A stretch of 64,000 nt of DNA, taken from the NCBI RefSeq assembly GCF_002878395.1, contig NW_025862277.1, positions 285,451 to 349,450 on the forward strand, read 5' to 3'. Below are positions 1 through 10,579 of the stretch, piece after piece; the stretch's first letter is position 1; each line of letters starts with the position of its first letter. The translations under genes were made by a program, and so were the position numbers. Source of the stretch: Capsicum annuum (taxonomy: Eukaryota > Streptophyta > Magnoliopsida > Solanales > Solanaceae). The notes under the pieces are model-generated. The model saw only the letters and a program-made list of their open reading frames with translations, was not told the DNA's origin and searched no databases.

Positions 1-1719
1 TAACCCATGACTGATATTTGTAACTGAGCACTGAATAATACACTGTACATATGCAAAATATAAGATGTAAGGCCATAAGGTTCAAAACTGAACTAATACT
101 GAATATAAAACAATGTCTATAAGAATCACACCCTCTAATAACAGGTGAGTTCCCATCTTTGGGCTCACTCGATGCTAACTCTACTCCCATCTGAATAGAC
201 ACTAAACATGATTAATTGAACTTAACTAATACTGATCATATTGTTTAACTGAATTGAACTGAGTTCACTAAATTTTGTTAACTGATGAAATATTACTAAG
301 CTCTGATAACTGGCTGAGATTATTGAGATTACATGAGATTCCTGAGATTACTGAGATTACTGAGTAAGACTGGACTGATACTGAGTTTACTGAGTTTTCC
401 AGAGTCATATGACTGACTAAATTCTACTAATCATAGCTTGGTTGAGAGTATCTTAAAAACTGACACAAACTCTAGGCACTAAGCTAAATTGTCGGGTACA
501 AGTACCCTTAGGACTCAATAGCATGAAACTGATAGGACATGACACTTCTTGAATACATGACCAACATCAACAATTTATAATACATTAATTTGGGGATTTC
601 ATCAAGCACATGACTATCATAGTCTTGTACATGAATAGAATTGCATATAAACATGTCATACTTTCATAAACCTATTCTCATGAACATTCCCTTAACCATT
701 CATAATGCATACAATATCATGGAAGTCTTTCTTGGTCATAAGGTAAAGCATGCATTTATCACTTGGATCACAATTAAGCTATATTGCATAATTTCTATTC
801 TCTTAGGCATTTTATCAAACATCTAGGATGCATGACTTAGGGCATAGGCCTGACCATCAAATTAACATAACAAAACTCTATATTTCAACTCAATTCCACA
901 TATTTCAAAATACATACTATCATAGGTTCATGAACAACACATAAAGATTCAAACTTTGGAATCATACAGACATAATGACATGAACATAATCAACCCACAA
1001 CAAAATATTCATAATACAAGATTTAAAACATAATTCTTGAGCTTCATGGATGAAAAGAATCGATGAATAAACATTGTGCATACCTTAGTTCTTGATTGTA
1101 TGAAGATTGATGGAGAGATTCTTGATTTTTTGAGTATTTAATTTGAAAACCCTAGCTTGTTCTTGAGAGAAACTTGAGAGAAACACTATGTTTTGTGTAA
1201 AAAATGGTTGAATCACGTGTTATTGGGTTTAAATAGGGATGGAAAATTGACCCTTTTAACACTTGGATGCGTATTTTAATTTTTGTGAAAAATTCCCGAT
1301 TTTCATCCTTGGCGCAACGCACCACTATCGCGCCAAGTCACTGGAACTGGACAATTGGGAATTTGCATAGTGGCGCGATGCGGATCTATCACATTGCCAC
1401 TTTGTTTGTGACCTAGAAGTTTGGCGTAATATGTTAATATCGCGAATAAATACTGGAAATTAAAAATTGCCATTTAAGCTGGCTCCGCGATGCATTGATG
1501 GATCAAGTGATGCACCGTCTCACTAAAAAGGCTCTAACTCTTCGGTCGGGTGTCAAATTTTGGAGAATTTGGTATCAATGGAAAGCTAATTTAATTTTCC
1601 ACATGATTAAAAGTGAAAATCTTGAAAATACTATATGTATAAAAGTGGATTAATATTTAAAACAAGTCTTTGACATCTTTAGGGTAAATTTAAGCTAGGT
1701 AAAAGTATGGGGTATTACA
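1..1719 (-). repeat. LTR of a chromovirus (family A), left part outside window
   Basis: This is a long terminal repeat read on the minus strand. It ends on the plus strand in ggtattaca (minus-strand start TGTAATACC) directly beside a purine-rich tract, so it is the 3' LTR of a minus-strand element whose interior lies to the right. The first bases match the LTR that starts at 63144, from 65 bases inside it, so the full LTR should be near 1.78 kb. The segment 1309-1515 holds several short GC-rich palindromic motifs such as ggcgc...gcgcc and gcgatgcg in otherwise AT-rich DNA. No coding potential is convincing; the 61-residue open frame at 641-826 lies inside the repeat. Confidence 0.85.
312..366. 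repeat. Short degenerate tgagattac tandem repeat
   Basis: Five or six imperfect copies of a tgagattac-like unit lie in a row inside the LTR (tgagattat, tgagattac, tgagattcc, tgagattac, tgagattac). This is a minor low-complexity tract with no assigned role. Confidence 0.6.
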
Positions 1720-1734
1720 ATATCTCCCCCTTGG
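1720..1734 (-). other. Polypurine tract of family A element
   Basis: On the minus strand this reads CCAAGGGGGAGATAT and directly precedes the LTR start TGTAATACC. This is the expected position of the plus-strand priming tract of an LTR retrotransposon. The same tract recurs in the same place at 28624, 32488 and 56644, which supports the reading. Confidence 0.85.
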
Positions 1735-2181
1735 AAATATTTATCCTTGAATAAGACTGATTGAGGCAGGAGAAGCAAAAATTTGAAGTACATACTGAAC
1801 ATAAACAACTAAAACATGACTATATGAATGACATTTCTGAGATTCATGTTGAGCATGCATATCTGATGCATGATTTGATTCATGAATGCATGACTAGGAG
1901 TACTGATAAGCTGATCACGTATATCTGATATGTGAATACATGATAGAACTAATTACTTGACTGAGATTTATAATAACTGAGTTTCTCACAAGGAGAATGC
2001 ATGTCTGATGCATGAACATATGACTGATCTATTGCATGAGCATATGATTGAATATGCAATGGTAAATAGATACTAATTTAAAATGGGAATCTGAGCATGA
2101 AACTAGTTTGTAACTGGAACTTCAACATGAAATTGAATAAGCTTAAGGAAAGCTATAATATTGGGCTTAGTCAAGATTAGC

Positions 2182-2690
2182 GAAGAAGAGGTGAGGGTAC
2201 TTGGATCAAATATCTACTTCTGCTTCCCAAGTAGCTCCTTCAACGGACTGATTCCTCCAAAGAATTTTGACTAGAGGGACCTCTTTGTTTCTCAGTCTAC
2301 GAATCTAGTAGTCAAAGATTTTGACTGGAATTTCTTCAAATAAGAGGTCGTTCAGAACATCTATGCTCTGAATAGGAACTACAACTGCTGGGTCACCTAT
2401 AACATGGAAAACTGGATGAACTGAGGCTAAATCTGAAGGCAACTCAAGATCATAAGATACTTTCCCAAAGCGACTGAGCATTTTGAAGGGAAACAACATG
2501 TCGAGGACTGAGCTTTCCCTTCTTGCCGAACCTCTATACTCTCTTCATAAGAGATATTTTCAAACACACAAAATTTTCTAACCTCATCTCGAGTTCCTTT
2601 CTGAACACGCATTAATAGGAACATGAGAACATGGCTGAGTCTATAAGATGTGACGTGAACTGGGTATCGTGAACTAAACTGAGCCATTGC
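2182..2690 (-). pseudogene. Chromovirus polyprotein C-terminus (integrase tail/chromodomain), truncated
   Basis: Minus-strand translation gives the tail typical of plant Tekay/Del chromovirus polyproteins: a GKVxYxLELPSDLASVHPVFH block at about 2395-2470, then a GDPAVVVP block, an EEIPVKIFD block, and further left an EATWEAE..SKYPHLF-type end near 2184-2230 with an in-frame stop. The block between HPVFHV and IGDP lacks the SLLKKC residues usual in the family, so a small deletion is present. The coding trace stops near 2690, where a different LTR-like scrap begins. Only about 170 codons of a roughly 1,500-residue polyprotein remain. It belongs with the PPT and LTR to its left and is non-functional. 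Confidence 0.8.
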
Positions 2691-3306
2691 ATATATGTTT
2701 TATGGCTAATATTAGAGCTAGAGGGTCAACCTATGGGTACCTACAACTCCAAACTATATTCATTACAAGAAGAGAAATTAGAGGGTTTAGGGCATGATAT
2801 CTTGGGGTTATAATGCATCTCCCTCTTAGGACATTATGTCCCTAGAAGAATACTGACTTGACTGAGATACTGAGGAAAACTGGGATAATACACATGGCAC
2901 CTACGAACTGAATTGTGACTGAATATCTAGGATCTAAAACTAAGACATAATACATAAACTGAGCTGATCTTGTAACTATTAGGACTTTCTATCTTGGAAT
3001 AGTTATATTCCTAAGATTTCGAATAGTAGGACTAGGTGGAAAGATGGGAAACCACACCATATGAACTTGTTTCCTCATTGCTAAACTTAATTATTGGTTG
3101 ATCGATCTAACTCATACTGAAAACTTATACTTAACTAAAGTACTCCTTTATCACCTGAGACTACTAAAAGTATTTGCATAAGCGCTAAGCATGAATGCCT
3201 AAACATACTAACTTATCTGATTAACTGAATGACTGATAGTTGAATATTGGGTATGCAAGATGAAATTGTACTTAGTCTAGAATAACTGGACTGCAACTAC
3301 AGAGCG
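2691..3306 (-). repeat. Scrap of a second minus-strand LTR and its 3' untranslated flank
   Basis: Around 2795-2850 the plus strand reads ggggttataatgcatctccctcttagga, then a tract like the one right of the PPT at 28620. On the minus strand this is a decayed PPT followed by an LTR start near 2806. So 2691-2806 looks like the first part of an LTR and 2807 onward like the 3' untranslated part of an element. I see no coding match between 2860 and 3306. The assignment rests on the PPT-like junction only. Confidence 0.45.
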
Positions 3307-3815
3307 TTATGCATATAAGATAAGGACTGACTTAGTGACATGAGATACTGAGCATGAACTGAGTACATCATACTCACTCCATAAACTCTTAAACTTAGTA
3401 AAATAGGTTGAGACTGAATCTATACCTTGAGAGTGCATATTAATTTCACAATGCAATTGGTATAAACACATATGATTCACCTTGTCATACCTCTCTTTCA
3501 AATCCACCCAAACTGAACAAGAACTTGTAGCATAAATAATGCTAGATAACAGACTCTCACTTATAGTGTTCATGATCTAGGAAAACATAATTGCATTACA
3601 TATTTCCCACTGCTCATGAAGCTCTTCTCGATACAATTCCTTGTTGTAGGTTCCAGTGACAAATCCAAACTTCCTCTTCCCTAAGACAGCATTACACATC
3701 AATCGATTCTATAGACTATAATTTTTTGAGTTAACTTGATTGGAACAAGTACAGAACTAGAACTATCAGATGCAACAATGAAAAGTGGATCACTTCAATC
3801 AATTTTAGGTGCCAT
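3307..3815 (-). pseudogene. Ty1/copia gag fragment
   Basis: A minus-strand start at 3815 gives MAPKID followed by a stop, then DPLFIVASDSSSSVLVPIKL, the usual N-terminus of plant copia gag (DPLFIHPSD...). A frameshift follows. The 88-residue frame at 3307-3573 continues with SLLSSIIYATSSCSVWVDLKERYDKVN and FTKFKSLWSEYD, which fits the copia gag (UBN2-type) core in order. The product would be a capsid-like protein. No zinc knuckle or protease follows to the left, so the piece is truncated. It has at least one stop and one frameshift. It may belong with the copia LTR and PBS at 5511-5821, with other pieces inserted between them; that link is inference. Confidence 0.85.
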
Positions 3816-3924
3816 GATTGATAAAATATAACTGCAATATGGATCTAAATTGTAAAAAAAAAAACTGAAGACAGAGATCCAAAATATGCAAAAAACTTAG
3901 TAAAAGAAAGATTACTCCCTATTC

Positions 3925-4411
3925 ACTCTGTATCATATTGAACCAAAGGAAGTATATTCTTGAGGTGATTGCTGACAAAAGTCTTAGTGGTTCTAAGCCT
4001 GCTATTGCTCTTTTAGAGTCTAATGCCAAGCTCACCTCCATTGAGTGTGATCAATCCACAGGTGCACAAGGTGATAAATTGTTGTCTGTTATTTCATCTT
4101 ATCAAAGATTTATTAGGAAGCTTATGTATGCCACTATTACCAGGCCAGACATTAACTTTGTTGTCTAGACTCTCAGCCAATTCATGCAACACCTAAGAAG
4201 ACTCACTGGGAAACAGCCATTAGGGTGGTCAAATACCTTAAAGGTTCTATTGGTTAAGGGATCTAGTTAAAGGTTGAGCCTGCTACTACTATGACTTGCT
4301 AGTATGACTCAGATTAGGCTTCTTGTCCAAACACCAGAAGATCAGTTACTGGTTATGCCATTCACTTTGGTGATTCACTTATATCATGGAAATCCAAGAA
4401 GTAACACACTG
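3925..4411 (+). pseudogene. Ty1/copia reverse transcriptase end and RNase H fragment
   Basis: The plus-strand frame from about 3935 reads NQRKYILEVIADKSLSGSKP, then SYQRFIRKLMYATITRPDINF, the end of copia reverse transcriptase. A frameshift near 4170-4190 leads to a frame with THWETAIRVVKYLKGSIG, ASCPNTRRSVTGYAIHFGDS and ISWKSKK, the copia connection and RNase H start. Several stops lie in this second frame. It is oriented opposite to the copia gag 110 bases to its left, so the two cannot be one collinear copy. Similarity ends at about 4411, where a minus-strand FAR1-like fragment begins without a gap. Confidence 0.87.
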
Positions 4412-5068
4412 GGAATGTTTTTATTTATATCCATCCTATAGGTTTTGACCATCTCATTCTATCCCACTTTGTATTCCTCAATTGAATGTAAATTGTAGAG
4501 GAAATGGAACTCAGCCTTCCAATTATCATATTGGGATCCGAGAAGTGTGGAAAACCAATCTGAAAATCTCAAAATTATATTCCAAATGAAAAATGCATGT
4601 TTTCCTCTTGGTATTTTTATGGCAATTATTTCTTTGAGCCATAAATTTTGATTAGTTGAAATAGTTCCTGGATCCTTGTTGTTCATGAAGCCCAAGAATG
4701 TCTTCAAGGCCCAGGAGAAAGACTATAAATTTTCTTCTCAAAGGAGGACACAACCAAAGAAACAATGACTTCCATGGTTATCCACTTGAATCCATATCCC
4801 AAGAAGCATATCATATGCATCCAAGCAGTGAGTAGTGTCAATTACTATGGCATCACCAAAAGCCTCATACAACCTCATTGATAAAGCATAAGACCAGGCA
4901 ATATCCTCCAGCCTGTTATTACAATCTATCTTATAGTTATATGTAAATTTTGGGTCTTTGTCTTTCATTTCCTTGCACAGTTTGAAAAGATCAATAGGGT
5001 CATTATCCTAGTACATATTTCTAAAAAAATTGTAGCAAGCTTCTGACATCGACCTCTGTGAAGGTCAA
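4412..5068 (-). pseudogene. FAR1-related (FRS)/MULE transposase-domain fragment
   Basis: Read on the minus strand from 5068: FTEVDVRSLLQFF, a one-base frameshift in a T run, then DLFKLCKEMKDKDPKFTYN, NNRLEDIAWSYA, YEAFGDAIVIDTTH and FFGCVLL. Two stops follow, then SFSWALKTFLGFM, TNQNLWLKEIIAIKIPRGKH, WFSTLLGSQYDNWKAEFHFLYN and MVKTYRMDIN. This is the order of the MULE-type transposase domain of plant FAR1/FHY3-related proteins, DNA-binding regulators descended from Mutator-like transposases. The frame is kept across the two stops (4707-4738), and the Trp of the GW..M motif near 4450 is a stop. The N-terminal FAR1 zinc domain and the SWIM zinc finger are not seen. It is either a host gene remnant or a captured fragment. 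Confidence 0.82.
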
Positions 5069-5368
5069 ACAACCTAACTTAACACCCTTCTCTAGCTCTA
5101 GGTTGAGTTAGGTCCAAGGTCTATTTCTTTATCATGGTATCAGAGCCAGGTCTATCCCCATTTTGGGCTCCCAACCTAAGAGTGGGTAAAAGTACCACAT
5201 TATTTGGGGAATAGACTAATTCCCATTTTGGGCTCCCGATCCAAGAGTGGGTAAAAGTCCCACATTGGTTGGGGAATGGACTAGTGGTTTTCTTATATGG
5301 ACTTGGGTAATCCTCACCTCTTGAGCTAGATTTTGAGGTTGATTTAGGCCTAAGGTCCATTCTTGACA
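5069..5368 (+). mobile_element. TRIM-like LTR relic with tRNA-Met-type PBS
   Basis: A short LTR-like end (..ggttgagttaggtccaagg...atca, ending at 5134) is followed by tggtatcagagcc at 5135-5147, the primer-binding site for initiator tRNA-Met. After about 130 bases, a second copy of the LTR end (ttgaggttgatttaggcctaaggtcc...gaca) finishes at 5368. Two LTR-like ends so close, with no coding interior, fit a terminal-repeat retrotransposon in miniature. The left LTR is cut off at the FAR1-like fragment. Inside, a 65-bp unit beginning ccattttgggctccc is tandemly duplicated (5158-5222 and 5223-5287). I do not name the family. Confidence 0.6.
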
Positions 5369-5370
5369 TG

Positions 5371-5821
5371 ACCATATAACGAGATCAAGAACCCTTTAAC
5401 CCACCGATATGGGACTCCAACACCCCCTGTATGCCCAGGACTGGACATCTAGAGCGTGGATAATATAAGACAGGGGCCCAACATCGGAAACAATGAATTG
5501 GGTGGTCCTAGCTCTGATACCATGTGAAAATACTTGATAAGACTCCATTGATGGATCTAAGAAGAGGAGAAGGATCAAAATTATAACTGTTTCTAAAACT
5601 TGTGTTACAATCTGAGATTTGTGAGATGTTGTGCCTTATATAAGATGTGAAAGGGATACAAAATATCTAATAACCACCTCCTTCTAGAACATTCTATTTG
5701 ATAGCTCATTGTAACTAAATAATAATTATCTAACAACCTCTAACAACCTTCAACCACTTATACAGCTGACTGATAAGTTGGCTAACTAACTAACTGAATA
5801 ACTACTCCTATAAGTATTACA
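5371..5821 (-). mobile_element. Copia-type LTR (5523-5821) with PBS (5511-5522) and leader, minus strand
   Basis: On the minus strand an LTR of 299 bp starts TGTAATACTTATAGG at 5821 and ends TTTTCACA at 5523. It is followed by TGGTATCAGAGC at 5511-5522, a perfect initiator tRNA-Met primer site. A TATA-like tract (minus strand cttatataagg, near 5637-5647) lies in the LTR. It is a 5' LTR, so the element should run leftward; the leader 5371-5510 is all that is contiguous. The copia gag at 3307-3815 has the right strand and could be the continuation, separated by the TRIM-like, FAR1-like and RT pieces. Confidence 0.75.
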
Positions 5822-6232
5822 TATCAATGGAACAGGTAGTCGTGTATGTGCCAGTGTATGTGGTAGTCAAAACACTTAAAATGTAAAAGTGATGTCAAGA
5901 ATAATTTAACAACATGGAAGAAAAATTATGATTCCTTGATCAAGCACATACCACTCTCCCTAATGGAGTAAAACGGAGACACATCAAACTTGCTACATAA
6001 GAAAGGACTGAGAATTTCCCCCAAGAAAACAAGATCCAGTGCAACATGCATCCAAAAGTGTATCTCAACATGGCATAGAAAAGAGTAAGATACAACTATA
6101 ATTTTAGGCAAAAACTAATCAATCACAGGAAAAAAAGGGAATCCAGTACTTCAAGGCAGAAGCAAAATGCATATTTTTTCCAACTAATCCAAGAAGCTGA
6201 AATCTGCAATTGCATAAAATAGATAAATTAAT
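5822..6232. other. Unassigned stretch
   Basis: No recognisable element. A 61-residue minus-strand frame (5926-6111) is present, and splice-like signals can be read near it (a pyrimidine-AG upstream and a GTATGT just after GGGAGAGTG on the minus strand). It could be a non-coding or partial exon of the FAR1-like gene remnant to its left, but nothing in the translation is recognisable. Confidence 0.3.
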
Positions 6233-6724
6233 CCCTCCATCCCAATTTATTTGATACTCTTTAAGTTTTGGGAAAATTTAAAATTCCCAACACCATTCAA
6301 TTTCTATGTTACCATTAAAATGTTCAAGAACTTAAGTCATTTAACTGTTTAAAATTTTAACTATAACTTAGTCATTTTCTTTCATTATCATAATATAATA
6401 TCTAAGTGAAATTCATATTTTGATTTCTCAACAAATACTCTCGCTTAAATCAAGTAAAGGGGTGTAAGATTCAACTCAAAAAATAACTTTCAAGACTGAA
6501 AATAAGCAAATTAGACTCACTTCTTGAGAGAATTATTTGCAGGTTACTCCAATCATTTTATCACTAAGTGAAAAATAAGAGCAAAGAGAAAAATGGAAAA
6601 CTACAAAATCTTTTGAGAATCAAAATTTACTAGGTTTAATAAAATAAAGTAGAATGTTGTCTTATTTCTTATTGACTTAAAACAAAGTGTACAAAAAAAA
6701 GTGAAGAGAAATGAAATGGAGTGT
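6233..6724. mobile_element. Possible Stowaway-like MITE (degenerate)
   Basis: The left end ccctccatcccaatttattt resembles the terminal inverted repeat of plant Stowaway/mariner MITEs, and the right end gaaatgaaatggagtgt is a poor inverted match. The interior is AT-rich and non-coding. No clean TA target duplication could be confirmed, and the length (about 490 bp) is long for the class, so the right boundary may be wrong. Confidence 0.4.
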
Positions 6725-7472
6725 CACTATTGGAAATAGCTAAAAATATTTTGAGGATCAAAATTTGCATCATCAACTGATCAGCTATTACTTAAATTTA
6801 TTACCAGAACCCAAATTCTTAGCTTTGTGATCAAGTAAAAGAAATGAAAAAGAATAAAAGTGTTATGATGAATGAATGTAACGTAACTTCATCAAGCTTC
6901 TGTGAACATGTAGGAGAATTTTATCAAGATTCATTATGTCTTCTCTAGTCTAGTTCCTCTCAAAGTACGAATTCACAGCATTCATCGCCCTCTTTTTCTT
7001 ATTACGGAGAGAATTAACATGGGAAACTGATAACGAAGATGAAGAATGTGAGTCTTTTTATACTCTGTTATGCATTAAAGTATCTTTACTAGATAATTTT
7101 GTTATGAACAACTTCCCCTGACGGTTACTCCTTTTTGGGATATTTACGACTTTACCTTAAAGTTATAGCCTATAGGTGTTGTCTTGGAAATAAGAGGGGT
7201 AATTTCATCAGAACAATCTCTACCCTCAGGTCGTTTGAGGGGGATTTTTCAAACTCACTTTTGTGAGGAATTTCTATTTTCTTTTCATCTTTTCATTTAA
7301 ATACTTGATCGTTCTATTTTACTTGTCAACACTTTTCTTATTTGATTTCAACTTTGTACTTACCAGTTTTTACAAATAAAAAGACAATTTTTTTCCCACC
7401 TTGTTTAATAGATTGCCCTTTTGAGCTAGTGTATATTCACTTCACCTAGTTTACATATATTGATATTTGTAG
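6725..7472. other. Unassigned AT-rich stretch left of the LINE
   Basis: No coding match seen on either strand. A minus-strand TATA-like string (gagtataaaaagactc, near 7050-7065) precedes short purine-rich sequence and could be an old promoter; this is weak. The last part may be the LINE 5' untranslated region. Confidence 0.3.
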
Positions 7473-7562
7473 TTGAGTTGCAAGTTAGTTGGTTTAACTA
7501 GTTTTTCCTTGATTTGCTTGATCTTTTTTAAGTGGATTTGGTTGATACTGGTAGATAGGGTC

Positions 7563-8439
7563 ATGTCATCAAGTAAGATTTGGTTTGGAGTCAATATTGG
7601 GATCAAGATCAAGTTTGAGAGTAAGATTGGGAGTGAGATCATGTTTGGGTTAAGGTCGGGTTCAGGGTCAAGGGTTGGGGCAGGGGGCAAGAGGGGTAAG
7701 TAGTATAAGGAGCCTCTAGGTTAAGAGTTGGGTCCTAGAACATAGGAACTTTACAAGGAAAGTCTATAGAACTAGAAAGTTTCTAAGGAAGTGGAAGTTT
7801 AGTATAGGTTGTATTTAAGCTACCAAATGTATAGATTCCAAGGTGTGAGGTATGGTTTGGTATAAGTTGTTGTTTGTAGGGAGCGTGAGGAATAGGAATT
7901 AGGTTGGAATCTTAGTAAATGAAGAGCTTAGAGATCAAGTGGTAGAGGTTAAGAAGGTCAATGATAGGTTGATGTCGATTAAGTTGGTCATTGAAGGGTT
8001 TACTTGGAACATCATTAGTGCATATACACTACAAGTGCGTTTGTATAAGAATGAGAAGAAGAGCTTTTGGGAGGTTTTGAATGAGGTGGTGAGAGGTGTA
8101 CTGAACACTGAGAAGCTATTTCTAGGAGGAGATTTCAATGGGCATATCATGTCTTTAACAATGGGTTACCAAAATATGCATGAAGGCTTTGGTTTCGGAG
8201 AGATGAATAAGGCAGGAGCTTTAATTTTAGATTTTCCTAGAGCCTTTGCATTGAGGATAGCAAATTTTAGCTTTCCCAAGAAGGAGGAGCACTTGATTAC
8301 CTTTCATAGTTTAGTGGCCAAGACTCAAGTAGACTTTTTGATCCTTTGGATTGAGGATAAAGGTCTTTGTAAAGATTATAAGGTTATTTTAAATGAGAAT
8401 CTTTTGACCCAACATAAGCTTTTGGTGATGGATTTGTAG
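7563..8439 (+). pseudogene. LINE leader and endonuclease domain
   Basis: 7563-7703 encodes a low-complexity Gly/Ser/Lys leader (FGLRSGSGSRVGAGGKRGK). After a stop, about 7735-7935 shows a decayed WNIGTLQGKS start with several stops, the first strand of the endonuclease fold. The long frame at 7939-8439 gives VVEVKKVNDRLMSIKLVIEG, SAYTLQVRL (family SAYAPQ), GGDFNGHI with the catalytic Asp, FGFGEMN, FSFPKKEEHLITF and TQVDFLIL (family IDYLLL). This is the endonuclease/exonuclease/phosphatase domain that nicks target DNA. The final LLTQHKLLVMDL block is present. The ATG at 7939 is internal to the old protein and is not a genuine start. Confidence 0.87.
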
Positions 8440-9106
8440 ATCAAGAAAATAAGTATAAAGAGAGTTGTGGATGATCGTCCTAGGACCAAATAGAGTAGAT
8501 TGAATATCACCAATACCCTGGAGATAGATGAGAAGTTGATAGATATAGGGTATTGGTGAGTAGTAAGGATAAAGATAATATATAGATTAAGACGGCCGTT
8601 ACATTAGGGAGAAGGCTAGAGATATGATAGGTGTCTTGAGAGGTCGGTCTGGAAAATATCAAGGGGATTGGTGGTGGAAAGAGAAGTAAAAGATATGGTG
8701 AAGGAACAGAACATCTTATGTGAAATTGGTGGAAAGTAAGATGATGAAGGAGCAGCGAAGAGTACAAATTAGCAAGAAAGGAGGCTAAGTTAGATATTAT
8801 AGCCGCTATCAAGGCATTAGTTAAAAGCTTGTATAATGAATTAGAGCAAAATGGTGGGGATAAAAAGTTATGCAGGCTAGCCAAGGTTATAGAAGATAAA
8901 AATCGTGATCTTGACCAAGTGAAGTGCATCAAGGATGAGGATAGTAAAGTATTAGTAGATGATATTCTCATTAGGAAGAGATGATAGTCAGACTTTGATA
9001 AGCTTTTGAACAAAATAAGGGACTCAAGCATTGTGCTAGGGGACTTGGAGCACTCAGAGAGAAATAATTATTATGGTTAATGTATGAGTATTAAAGTTAA
9101 GTAGGC
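8440..9106 (+). pseudogene. LINE linker between endonuclease and reverse transcriptase
   Basis: Plus-strand frames carry fragments expected here, for example RKEAKLDI..AIKALVKSLYNEL and the LAKVIEDKNRDLDQVKCIKDE block near 8800-8945, broken by frameshifts and stops. The 174-residue open frame on the opposite strand (8507-9031) is Ser/Leu-rich antisense sequence and is not taken as a gene. Confidence 0.7.
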
Positions 9107-10541
9107 TGGGGGTGCTATTCATAGGATGATTAGGGGTAAAGCGACCAGGCTAAATGAGATTCCAGTGGACCTTTGGAAAAGCACAGGAAGGGAAGGTATG
9201 ATGTGGTTGACCAAGTTGTTTAATGTTATTTTCAAGATGGAAAAGATGCCCAAAGCTTGGAGATGGAGTATGATTATTCCTTTGTACAATAACAAGGGTG
9301 AAATTCAGAATTGCAACAACTATAAGTTATCAAGTTATTGAGTCACACAATAAAGGTTTGGGAAAGGGTATGGAGTTAAGGTTGAGGCAGATCATGACTA
9401 ATATTGAGAATTAATTCGTAATCTTGCTAGGATGCTCGACTATGAAGTCTATTCATCTCTTTAGGAGACTGTTGGGGAAATATATAAAGAGAAAGGACTT
9501 ACACCTGGTGTTTATCAATCTAGAAAAGGAGAATAACAAAGCCCCTGGAAGGTTCTATGTAGGTTTTTGGAGACTAGAGGTGTTCCTATAGCATACACTA
9601 GGTCAATTAAGGACATGTATGATAGATCTAAGACTCATTTAATAACTATGGGAGGAGACTTAGAGCACTTTCCTGTATTAATGGGGTTGCCCCAAGGATC
9701 ATCTCTTAGCCCATTTTTATTTGCCTTAGTGATGGATATTTTGATGCGATAGGTTCATGGTGAGGTTCCTTGGTGTATGCTATTTGTGGATGATGTATTT
9801 TTTATTGATGAGACTCACAGAGGAGTTACTACTAAGTTGGAGATTTGGAGGTAAATCCTAGAGTCAAAAAAATTTACGTTAAGCAAGACCAAAATAGATA
9901 TGTCGAGTGTAAGTTTAGTGAGGGGGCACATAAGAAGGATGTGGTAGTGAAGCTTGATAACCAGGCTATTCCAAATAGAGATAGGTTCAAGTATCATGGT
10001 TCTATGATACAAAGTATGATTGATAAGGATGTTACCCATCGTGTTGATGCAAGGTGGGTGAAATGGAGGCTCGCATCTGGAGTCTTGTATGATAAGAAAG
10101 TGCCCCCTCAACTTAAAGTAAATTTTTATAGAGTAGAGGTTACACCAACCAGTTTGTATAGATAGAGTGTTGTCCAGTTAAGAACTCTCACATTCAAAAG
10201 ATGAAGGTGGAAGATATGAGGATAGTTTTATAGATGTGTGGATTTACTAGGATGGATAGGATCAAAAGTGAGTTATTCATGACAAAGTAGGAGTGACTTT
10301 GGTAGAAGATAAGATGCACGAAGTAAAGTTGAGATGGTTTGGACATGTAATGAGGAGAAAAACGAATGCACCAATATAGAGGTACGAGAGTTTAGCTATG
10401 GATGGATTCAGATAAGGTAGAGGTAGATCAAAGAAATATTAGGGGGAGGTACTTAGACATGACATAGAGCAGTTGTAGCTTACTGTGGAGATGACTCTAG
10501 ATAGAAAGGTGTGGAGGACGCGTATTAGGGTAAAAGATTAG
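9107..10541 (+). pseudogene. LINE reverse transcriptase and C-terminal region
   Basis: From 9126: MIRGKATRLNEIPVDLWKST, MPKAWRWSMIIPLYNNKGE and CNNYK, then a frameshift. The stretch 9567-9752 gives [15 protein letters not shown] and [21 protein letters not shown], the conserved PQGSxLSP motif. After a stop, WCMLFVDDVFFIDE near 9770-9813 keeps the FxDD catalytic pair. 9845-10165 carries YVECKFSEG, FKYHGSMIQ, DVTHRVDARWVKWRLASGVLYDKK and KVNFYRVEVTP. Further degraded blocks reach VWRTRIRVKD and a stop at 10539-10541. The enzyme would copy LINE RNA at the nicked target. At least four stops and several frameshifts inactivate it. Confidence 0.88.
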
Positions 10542-10579
10542 TAGGATGGGGGCTAGTAGTTTTAGTATTTCATAGGTAG

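Larger units (their letters stand above)
7473..10579 (+). mobile_element. RTE-type LINE, decayed, plus strand
   Basis: A non-LTR retrotransposon with a Gly/Ser-rich leader, an apurinic-type endonuclease, a linker, a reverse transcriptase and a C-terminal region in the right order on one strand. No LTRs flank it. It ends at 10579, exactly where the Athila-like LTR begins. No poly(A) tail is seen, which fits RTE-class LINEs, though the tail may also have been removed. Multiple stops and frameshifts show it is inactive. Confidence 0.88.

Noticed and set aside
5135..5147. tRNA-like tggtatcagagcc strings (also 5511-5522 and 53608-53620) as tRNA genes
   Set aside because: They are only 12-13 bases complementary to a tRNA 3' end and sit beside LTR ends, so they are primer-binding sites.
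7310..7350. Second MITE end (gttctattttacttgtcaac)
   Set aside because: Resembles a Stowaway-type end, but no partner inverted repeat or target duplication could be found nearby.
7451..7690. Pro/Leu-rich minus-strand open frame
   Set aside because: It is the complement of the Gly/Ser-rich LINE leader, which has family support on the plus strand.
8507..9031. 174-residue minus-strand open frame
   Set aside because: Antisense of the LINE linker, Ser/Leu-rich, with no recognisable domain.
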